Assembly: GCA_959599095.1 (NCBI GenBank)
Contig: CAUGGC010000009.1
Coordinates: forward strand, 5,448-69,447
Source of the DNA: an uncultured Collinsella sp.
GTDB lineage: Bacteria > Actinomycetota > Coriobacteriia > Coriobacteriales > Coriobacteriaceae
Length of the DNA: 64,000 bases
Reading direction: 5' to 3'
Shown: positions 58,406-64,000 of the stretch, piece by piece
How the letters are laid out: every line of letters starts with the position of its first letter
Position numbering within the stretch: position 1 is the stretch's first letter
Notes under the pieces: generated by a model
The model's database searches: none
Seen by the model: the letters and a program-made list of their open reading frames with translations, nothing else
Told to the model about the DNA's origin: nothing
Translations under genes and position numbers: made by a program

Positions 58406-59572
58406 ATGTTCGAGAAGAGTGTCGAGGAGCTTACCGGGCTCGGCGCCCAGATCACCACGGCCGAGATTGCTCAGCAGCCCGAGCTTTGGCGTGATACGCT
58501 CAACATCTATCGCGAGAACAAGGAGGCCATCGAGGCCTTCCTGGCCGAGGCTCGCGCTATGGGCGAGGGTCGTCTGTCCGTTGTCTTCACCGGTGCCGGT
58601 ACGTCCGACTACGTTGGCGATACCTGCGCCCCGTACCTGCGTCACGCTGGCAACACTGATCTCTACGACTTTAAGCCCATCGCCACGACCGACATCGTGA
58701 GCGCCCCGCGCGACTTCCTGCGCGCCGAGGATCCCACGCTCGTGGTTTCCTTTGCCCGTTCTGGCAACAGCCCCGAGAGCCTTGCCGCCGTTGCCGTTGC
58801 CAAGGAGCTCGTCCACAACGTCAAGTTCCTCAACATCACCTGCGCTCCTGAGGGCAAGCTCGCCGTCGAGTCTGCCGATGATCCCAATGCGCTGACGCTG
58901 CTCATTCCGCGCGCCAACGACAAGGGCTTCGCCATGACTGGCTCTTATTCCTGCATGACCCTGCTCTCCACCCTTATTTTCGACACTGCCTCTGACGAGC
59001 AGAAGGCCGAGTGGGTCGAGACGATTGCCAAGATGGGCGAGGAGGTCATCTCTCGTGAGTCTGAGATTGCCGATTACCTGGCTGGCGACTTCAACCGCGT
59101 GACCTACTTGGGTTCTGGCTCCTTTGGTGGCCTTGCCCAGGAGAGCCAGCTCAAGATCCTCGAGCTCGCTCACGGTCTGGTCGCTACTTCCTACGATACC
59201 TCCATGGGCTATCGTCACGGACCCAAGTCCTTCGTCGACGATAAGACGCTCGTCTTCGTGTTCGTCAACAACGACGCCTACACCCGTCAGTACGACATCG
59301 ACATCCTCAACGAGATCGGTGGCGACGAAATCGCTCAGCACACCATCGCCGTTCAGCAGGAAGGTGCTACCGTCTATGAGGGTGAGTCCTTCACCTTTAA
59401 GGGCTACGAAGCGCTTCCCGAGGGCTATCTCGCTCTGCCGTTCGTGATGTTTGCCCAGGCCATCAGCCTGCTCAACTCCGTGCGCGTGGGCAACACGCCC
59501 GATACGCCGAGCCCCACCGGCACGGTCAACCGCGTGGTCAAGGGCGTGACGATTCACCCCTTCACCGCTTAA
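58406..59572 (+). CDS. agaS: SIS-domain galactosamine-6-phosphate isomerase/deaminase AgaS
   Basis: 388 aa with two SIS domains: VVFTGAGTSDYVGDTCAPYL, VVSFARSGNSPESLAAV and YLGSGSFGGLAQESQLKILELAHG, then SMGYRHGPKSFVDDKT. AgaS converts GalN-6-P to tagatose-6-P plus ammonia. Here it acts downstream of NagA and upstream of the PfkB kinase at 62614. RBS GAAAGAGG. Codon use is high-GC, unlike the regulator before it. Confidence 0.94.
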   Translation: MFEKSVEELTGLGAQITTAEIAQQPELWRDTLNIYRENKEAIEAFLAEARAMGEGRLSVVFTGAGTSDYVGDTCAPYLRHAGNTDLYDFKPIATTDIVSAPRDFLRAEDPTLVVSFARSGNSPESLAAVAVAKELVHNVKFLNITCAPEGKLAVESADDPNALTLLIPRANDKGFAMTGSYSCMTLLSTLIFDTASDEQKAEWVETIAKMGEEVISRESEIADYLAGDFNRVTYLGSGSFGGLAQESQLKILELAHGLVATSYDTSMGYRHGPKSFVDDKTLVFVFVNNDAYTRQYDIDILNEIGGDEIAQHTIAVQQEGATVYEGESFTFKGYEALPEGYLALPFVMFAQAISLLNSVRVGNTPDTPSPTGTVNRVVKGVTIHPFTA

Positions 59573-59590
59573 TCGCGTCCCTCTGTAAGG

Positions 59591-59628
59591 GCGCCCGTCC
59601 GCTCATAACGGCGGGCGGGCGCTTTTTG
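59591..59628 (+). terminator. Intrinsic terminator after agaS
   Basis: GCGCCCGTCCGC pairs with GCGGGCGGGCGC and is followed by TTTTT. Confidence 0.9.
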
Positions 59629-59688
59629 TTTTACCTGAGCTGGGTATAGCATCACCACAGTCAACTGCTTTAGAAGCAAGGAGTGCAT

Positions 59689-60858
59689 ATGAGCACGTAC
59701 GCAATTAAGGCTGACAAGTTCTTCTTGCCGGCAGGCCCGCAACTGGGCGGCTATCTTATGGTCGAGGATGGCGTCTTTGGCGCCTGGCAGGCCGACGAGC
59801 CCTCTTGCGAGATTAAGGACTACACGGGGTCGTGGATCGCACCGGGTATGGTCGATACTCACATCCATGGCTTCTACAACCACTCAACTACCGATAATGA
59901 TCCCGTGGGCATCGATATCAGCTCGACCGAGCTCGCCCGTCGCGGTACCACCAGCTGGCTGCCCACGACGTTTACCGATGGCGTCGAGCAGATCAAGGAC
60001 GCCTGCGCCGCCATCGCTCAGGCGGACGAGGGTCGCGGCCCCGACTTCTGCGGTGCTCGCATTCAGGGCATCTACCTGGAGGGCCCCTTCTTTACCATGA
60101 AGCACGTGGGCGCGCAGAACCCCGCTTATCTTATCGATCCCTCCGAGGAGATCTTTGATCAGTGGCAGGAGGCTGCGGGTGGTCGCATCGTCAAGAGCGC
60201 CATGGCGGCCGAGCGCGACGGTGCCGCTGCTTATGCGGCTGCTCTGAACGCCAAGGGTGTGGTGACCAGCATCGGTCACTCCGACGCCACCTACGATGAG
60301 TGCATCGCTGCCATCAACGCCGGTGCCAGCTGCTTTACGCATACCTATAACGGCCAGCGCGGGCTGCATCACCGTGAGCCCGGTGTCGTGGGCGCTGCCA
60401 TGTCCACGCCCGAGACCTACGCCGAGATCATCTGTGACGGCAAGCACGTTAACCCTGCTGCCATCAAGGCGCTGCTGCAGGCCAAGGGCTGGCAGCACAC
60501 GGTGCTCATTACCGACTGCCTGGGTTGCGGCGGCATGCCCGAGGGCAGCTACACCAGTGGTGGCATGGACGTCATCATGAAGGACAACCTGTGCTGGCTC
60601 GCCGACGGCAAGAGCATTGCCGGCTCGGTGCTCACGCTTGCCCAGGGCGTCAAGAACATCGTCGACTGGGGCATCGCCAGCGCCGATATCGCCATTCGCA
60701 TGGCAACCGAGGTGCCGGCTCGCTCTGCGCACATCGAGGATAAGTGCGGCAGCATCATGCCGGGTCGCGACGCCGACTTTGTCGTGTTCGACCATGAGCT
60801 CACCCTCGTCGAGACGTATGTTGGCGGTCAGAGCGTCGGCAACGCCTTTACCGAGTAA
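59689..60858 (+). CDS. nagA: N-acetylglucosamine/galactosamine-6-phosphate deacetylase (copy 2)
   Basis: 389 aa, co-linear with the copy at 49916 (about 31 differences). All motifs kept: DTHIHGFYNH, SIGHSDATYDE, FTHTYNGQRGLHHREPG, LITDCLGCGG. The ATG at 59689 has AAGGAG; the earlier in-frame GTG adds two residues. Located directly after agaS, so it is probably the GalNAc-6-P deacetylase of this branch, whereas copy 1 belongs with the GlcNAc-type PTS. Substrate split is inferred from position. Confidence 0.93.
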   Translation: MSTYAIKADKFFLPAGPQLGGYLMVEDGVFGAWQADEPSCEIKDYTGSWIAPGMVDTHIHGFYNHSTTDNDPVGIDISSTELARRGTTSWLPTTFTDGVEQIKDACAAIAQADEGRGPDFCGARIQGIYLEGPFFTMKHVGAQNPAYLIDPSEEIFDQWQEAAGGRIVKSAMAAERDGAAAYAAALNAKGVVTSIGHSDATYDECIAAINAGASCFTHTYNGQRGLHHREPGVVGAAMSTPETYAEIICDGKHVNPAAIKALLQAKGWQHTVLITDCLGCGGMPEGSYTSGGMDVIMKDNLCWLADGKSIAGSVLTLAQGVKNIVDWGIASADIAIRMATEVPARSAHIEDKCGSIMPGRDADFVVFDHELTLVETYVGGQSVGNAFTE

Positions 60859-60869
60859 CGATAGAAAAA

Positions 60870-60901
60870 ACGGCGGGCCCGAATCTGCTCGGACCCGCCG
60901 T
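60870..60901. terminator. Bidirectional terminator
   Basis: ACGGCGGG pairs with CCCGCCGT. On the minus strand it is followed by six T and serves the flavodoxin-like gene; on the plus strand it ends nagA copy 2. Confidence 0.85.
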
Positions 60902-60932
60902 ATGGGTTAAACGCTCAAAAGTACCTTCACAA

Positions 60933-61517
60933 TTACAGCTTGTTAGCGATCTTCTTTGCCGTGCGCTTGACGCCGGCCACAAGACCTCCCGCAGGATGCT
61001 CCTTTTCGTAGGCTAGACGCTTCTCGCGCTTGGCGTACTCTTCGACGATGATGTCGCCATACTCGTCTTCGATCTTGTCGAAGAAGTCGATGGCGCCCTT
61101 AATTTCCTCAGCGGTCGGGTGCCCCTTTTGGACACCGCCGGTGAGTTTAAACGGCCCCCACGTATCAAAGCCGGGGCAGCCGTAGACGCCCATAAAGATG
61201 GCCTGCCTCATGCGGCAGATACCATCGATATCCTTGCTGTACCACTTGTTTTTGCCACCGTAGGTCATAAGGCCAAACACCTTGTCCTGCGGCTGTAGCA
61301 CGTTCGTGAGCACGCGTGCCATATCCTTGTCGATCTCGGAGTAATAAATGCCCGTGGCGACGCCGATCAGATGGTATTCGTGCAGGTCGGGGTACTCGTT
61401 TTTACCGAGTGACTTCACGTCGAGGGTATCGATTTCGGGGTGTGCCTCAACGATGGCGTCCACGAGCTTTTTCGTATTGCCGTGATGGCGCGAGGCGTAG
61501 AGGATGATGGTTCGAAT
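60933..61517 (-). CDS. Flavodoxin-family protein
   Basis: About 194 aa. TIILYASRHHGNTKKLVDAIVEAH is the FMN phosphate loop region; GVATGIYYSEIDKDMARVL and FGLMTYGGKNKW are typical of flavodoxins used as electron carriers or NAD(P)H reductases. The most family-like start is an ATT codon at 61517 (ATT CGA ACC), seven bases after AAAGG; ATT starts are rare. A longer frame begins at 61673 but its first 50 residues have no flavodoxin character. Role in the amino-sugar island is unknown. Confidence 0.78.
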   Translation of the reverse strand: MRTIILYASRHHGNTKKLVDAIVEAHPEIDTLDVKSLGKNEYPDLHEYHLIGVATGIYYSEIDKDMARVLTNVLQPQDKVFGLMTYGGKNKWYSKDIDGICRMRQAIFMGVYGCPGFDTWGPFKLTGGVQKGHPTAEEIKGAIDFFDKIEDEYGDIIVEEYAKREKRLAYEKEHPAGGLVAGVKRTAKKIANKL

Positions 61518-61672
61518 AAGAAGGCCTTTCAGCTGTAATTGCTTCAATGTCTGTATGGTACTCCGTTGCATGGCTGGGATACCGGACGCATCGATGAACG
61601 TGCGAGTTTGTCCTTTGGTCAGGGCCGAGACAGGTACTTGCGAGCAAAAGCAGTTGTTCGAAAGGATGGGCA

Positions 61673-62554
61673 ATGGAATACGCTCTCTCCAACGATTCGA
61701 TTTCTATTAAGGTGTCCACGGCCGGCGGCTCGTTTACCTCGATTGAGGCCGACGGTCGCGAGTATTTGTGGCAGGGCGATCCCGCCGTGTGGTCCGGCCA
61801 GGCGCCGATTTGCTTCCCGATTTGCGGAGGCTTGCGTGACAACAACGCCATGACGTTTGCCGGGCATCATGTAAAGCTTGCTCGCCACGGGTTTGCGCGC
61901 AAGCAAGAGTGGAAGCTGCTGAGCCAGAGCGAGAACGAGCTGGCGATGTGCCTGGCTTCGGAGGATAACGCCGCGCTGCTGAGCGATTATCCGTACCCGT
62001 TTAAGCTTGTCGCTCGTTATACGCTTGAGGGGGATGCCGTTCGCGTCTCCTATGAGGTGACCAACGAGGGAACCGAGGACATGCCGTTCTTTATCGGCGG
62101 TCATCCCGGCTTTAGGTGTCCGCTCGATGAGGGCGAGGCCTATACGGACTACGAGTTGCGCTTTGAGAAGGACGAGGCTGCGGAACTTTGCACTGCCGTC
62201 CCCTCGACTGGCTTGATTGACGTGACCAATCGCTCCAAGAACCCCATGGTGGGAAAGACACTGCCTCTGTCGCATGAGCTCTTCGATTTTGCGGAGACCA
62301 TCTTTGACGTGCTCGAGAGCCGTCAGGTCACGCTTTCCAAAAAGGGCGAGGACAAGGGCGTCCGCCTGAGCTTTGAGGGCTTCCCATATCTCATTGTGTG
62401 GAGCAAGCCCGAGGGCGATTTTGTGGCGGTTGAGCCTTGGGGCGGCCTTTCGACCTGCTCCGATGAGGACGACGTGCTTGAGCATAAGCGCGGCTGCCTT
62501 GTCGCCAAGCCCAAGGAGACCGTCGTTCGCTCGTTCACGATTGAGATTCTGTAA
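61673..62554 (+). CDS. Aldose 1-epimerase family (GalM/LacX-like)
   Basis: 293 aa. Substrate motifs FTSIEADGREYLW, FPICGGLRDN, HGFARKQEWKL, GGHPGFRCPLDEG and EPWGGLST with catalytic His and Glu positions of the mutarotase fold. LacX-type (shorter) epimerase. RBS AAAGG. In the pneumococcal locus galM also closes the PTS-agaS operon, which supports a role in presenting galactose or GalNAc anomers. Confidence 0.9.
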   Translation: MEYALSNDSISIKVSTAGGSFTSIEADGREYLWQGDPAVWSGQAPICFPICGGLRDNNAMTFAGHHVKLARHGFARKQEWKLLSQSENELAMCLASEDNAALLSDYPYPFKLVARYTLEGDAVRVSYEVTNEGTEDMPFFIGGHPGFRCPLDEGEAYTDYELRFEKDEAAELCTAVPSTGLIDVTNRSKNPMVGKTLPLSHELFDFAETIFDVLESRQVTLSKKGEDKGVRLSFEGFPYLIVWSKPEGDFVAVEPWGGLSTCSDEDDVLEHKRGCLVAKPKETVVRSFTIEIL

Positions 62555-62613
62555 TTCCGTTTTGTCGACTCGTATCGCGAGGCATAAGGAGCCTGCGAGA
62601 TAAGGAGCTAAAA

Positions 62614-63549
62614 ATGATCCTCACCGTTACGATGAACCCGTCTGTCGATACGCGCTATCAGCTCGATGAGCTCATTATCGACGACGTTAACCGTGTGACG
62701 CCCGAAAAGACCGCCGGCGGCAAGGGCCTCAATGTGGCCCGTGTGCTGGGTCAGCTGGGCGACGACGTTGTGGCAACCGGTCTGCTCGGCGGCCACATGG
62801 GCGCCTACATGGCTGAGCTCATGGACGCCAACGGTATTAACAACGACTTTGTGCCCATCAAGGGCGAGACTCGCATTTGCCTCAACATACTCCACGCCGG
62901 CAACCAGACCGAGCTGCTCGAGAGCGGCCCGACAATTGCCCCCGAGGAGCTCGATGCCTTTACCGCCAAGTTTACCGAGCTTGCGGGCAAGGCCGACGTC
63001 GTCACCATTTCGGGTTCGCTGCCCCGCGGTGTCGAGGCAGACTACTATGCCAAGATCACGGGCATTGCCGAGAACGCCGGCGCCAAGGTGCTGCTCGATA
63101 CCTCGGGTGCTTCGCTCGAGGCCGCCCTTAAGTCCGAAATTAAACCCGAGCTGGTCAAGCCTAACCTGACCGAGATCAACGGCCTTCTGGGCACGAGCTT
63201 TACCACCGACGATGTGGACGAACTCCGCGCCGCGCTCGCTTCTGATGCCCGCTTCTCCGATATCCCTTGGGTCGTCGTGTCCATGGGCGCTGCCGGCTCC
63301 GTTGGCTTCCACAACGGCCGTGCGTTCCGCGCAAAGACGCCCGATATCCCTGCGGTTAACGCCACGGGCTCTGGCGACTCCACTATCGCTGGCTTTGCGC
63401 ATGCCATTGCTGCTGGCGCAGACGACGAGACGGTGCTGCGTACCGCCAACACTTGCGGCAAGCTCAACGCCATGGATCCTATGACCGGCCATCTGGTCAT
63501 GGACCGTTGGGACGAGGTCTACAACGGCGTTGTCGTGACCGAGCTGTAA
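62614..63549 (+). CDS. lacC: PfkB-family kinase: tagatose-6-phosphate or 1-phosphofructokinase
   Basis: 311 aa. MILTVTMNPSVDTRYQLDEL, KTAGGKGLNVARVLGQLG, ISGSLPRGVEADYY and the catalytic GSGDSTIAGFAHAIAAG (Asp of the PfkB signature 2) fit LacC/FruK. In context, phosphorylation of tagatose-6-P from AgaS is the best reading; fruK cannot be excluded by sequence. RBS AAGGAG. The tagatose-bisphosphate aldolase needed next is not in the window. Confidence 0.9.
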   Translation: MILTVTMNPSVDTRYQLDELIIDDVNRVTPEKTAGGKGLNVARVLGQLGDDVVATGLLGGHMGAYMAELMDANGINNDFVPIKGETRICLNILHAGNQTELLESGPTIAPEELDAFTAKFTELAGKADVVTISGSLPRGVEADYYAKITGIAENAGAKVLLDTSGASLEAALKSEIKPELVKPNLTEINGLLGTSFTTDDVDELRAALASDARFSDIPWVVVSMGAAGSVGFHNGRAFRAKTPDIPAVNATGSGDSTIAGFAHAIAAGADDETVLRTANTCGKLNAMDPMTGHLVMDRWDEVYNGVVVTEL

Positions 63550-63588
63550 GAGTTTGGGTGACGGCCCCGGCATCGCTTGCTAGCTCCT

Positions 63589-63856
63589 GTCGACGATAAG
63601 TGCAGTAGCATTATGCCGGGGCGCGACGCCGACTTTGTCGTGTTCAGTCCCGATCTTACCCTAGTCGAGACGTAGGTGGGCGGCAACAGCTTTGGTAATG
63701 CGTTCGCCGAGTAAGCTGCTTGCCGACGCTTACTGGGAGGAGTAACGAGCTGCTCGGTTGAGCTGTTCGTCTGATGGCGTGATTCCCCTAGGGGAATCAC
63801 GCTACGACCCCGCCAAGCGTGTTTCCCTAAGGGAAATCACGTTTGGTGGGGTTTTC
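63589..63856 (+). pseudogene. Fused remnant of nagA and yhcH ends
   Basis: 63589-63714 matches the last 40 or so codons of nagA copy 1 (KCSSIMPGRDADFVVFSPDL), with an internal TAG after LVET. It joins at once to the final 10 codons of the YhcH gene (LLADAYWEE, 63715-63745) and then to the same double-hairpin terminator (63778-63856). The 1.1-kb sequence between them was lost. About 60 more bases beyond (to about 63925) still match the region after 51715. No function expected. Confidence 0.8.
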
Positions 63857-63921
63857 TGTTTTTGAGTAGGAAGCGATCGACGTGGCGATGCGTGGATTGG
63901 CGCGCGCCCATAATCGACAAC

Positions 63922-63943
63922 AAAAAAGCCGCCCAAAGGCGGC
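63922..63943 (-). terminator. Terminator of the tRNA gene
   Basis: On the minus strand GCCGCC-TTTG-GGCGGC is followed by six T, 13 bases past the tRNA 3' end. Confidence 0.9.
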
Positions 63944-63955
63944 TATCTTGTGCAA

Positions 63956-64000
63956 TGGAGCCAGCGACCGGGCTCGAACCGGTGACCCCCGCTTTACGAG
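63956..64000 (-). tRNA. tRNA-Thr (CGU anticodon), 3' part only
   Basis: The minus strand gives an anticodon loop CT-CGT-AA, variable loop GGGTC, T-arm ACCGG-TTCGAGC-CCGGT, acceptor strand CGCTGGC, discriminator T and encoded CCA (63956-63958). The 5' half lies beyond the right edge. Thr is assigned from the CGU anticodon; a base or two of loop alignment is uncertain because the anticodon stem is cut. Confidence 0.8.

Noticed and set aside
1..64000. CRISPR arrays, prophage, integrase or transposase genes
   Set aside because: No regularly spaced direct repeats and no phage or transposase motifs were found; repeats present are hairpins in gene gaps.

Overview
The window is a high-GC chromosomal segment, very probably from a Collinsella-like member of the Coriobacteriia (gut Actinomycetota). 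This rests on codon use, a tmk-holB-ricT-comF block, an archaeal-type topoisomerase I beside tatBC and hypAB, many small palindromic intergenic repeats, and a gut-style amino-sugar PTS region. The genus is inferred, not tested. There is no prophage, insertion sequence transposase, CRISPR array or rRNA.

Layout. 1-2.1 kb: a DUF4342 protein and a two-component system on the minus strand, cut by the window edge. 2.7-10.8 kb: a metallophosphoesterase, a glutamyl-Q tRNA(Asp) synthetase-like enzyme, a DUF2207 membrane protein, a GNAT acetyltransferase, purH and a conserved unknown. 11-18 kb: a second (BceRS-like) two-component system, a universal stress protein, uppP and a PcrA/UvrD helicase. 18-26 kb: manA with a GntR regulator, divergent from a ROK sugar kinase, then Mn-dependent pyrophosphatase, nhaA behind an attenuator-like leader, a class I aminotransferase and a STAS protein. 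26-32 kb: tatA/B-tatC-hypA-hypB-topA. 32-38.5 kb: a zinc-ribbon membrane protein, tmk-holB-ricT, comF and an endonuclease-fold-like protein. 38.5-47 kb: an inverted-repeat element, a promoter with a long structured leader (candidate ncRNA), a solute-binding lipoprotein, hpf, a DegV protein, a dehydrogenase with a metal-binding tail, HEAT-repeat, isocitrate-dehydrogenase-family and SurA-like genes.

47-64 kb is the most coherent functional block, a host-glycan amino-sugar island: a frameshifted GlcNAc-type PTS IICB, a NagR-like GntR regulator, nagA, a YhcH protein, a GH35 beta-galactosidase, PTS IIB-IIC-IID-(TPR-like protein)-IIA, a second GntR, agaS, a second nagA, a flavodoxin-like gene, a galM-like epimerase and a LacC/1-phosphofructokinase-like kinase. 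The order bgaC-IIB-IIC-IID-IIA-agaS-galM matches the pneumococcal galacto-N-biose locus. It suggests uptake of galacto-N-biose/GalNAc from mucin or glycoprotein cores, with NagA deacetylating, AgaS isomerising/deaminating to tagatose-6-phosphate and the PfkB kinase making tagatose-1,6-bisphosphate. No aldolase is present. The island has been remodelled: two nagA copies are about 92% identical, a third exists only as a remnant fused to the end of yhcH, and the PTS IICB gene has lost one base. The window ends inside a tRNA-Thr on the minus strand.

Most notable non-coding signals: a structured leader between comF and hpf/raiA, which fits the published association of the raiA RNA motif; the nhaA leader with a terminator just before the gene; a hairpin that covers the comF ribosome binding site; and several families of intergenic inverted repeats.
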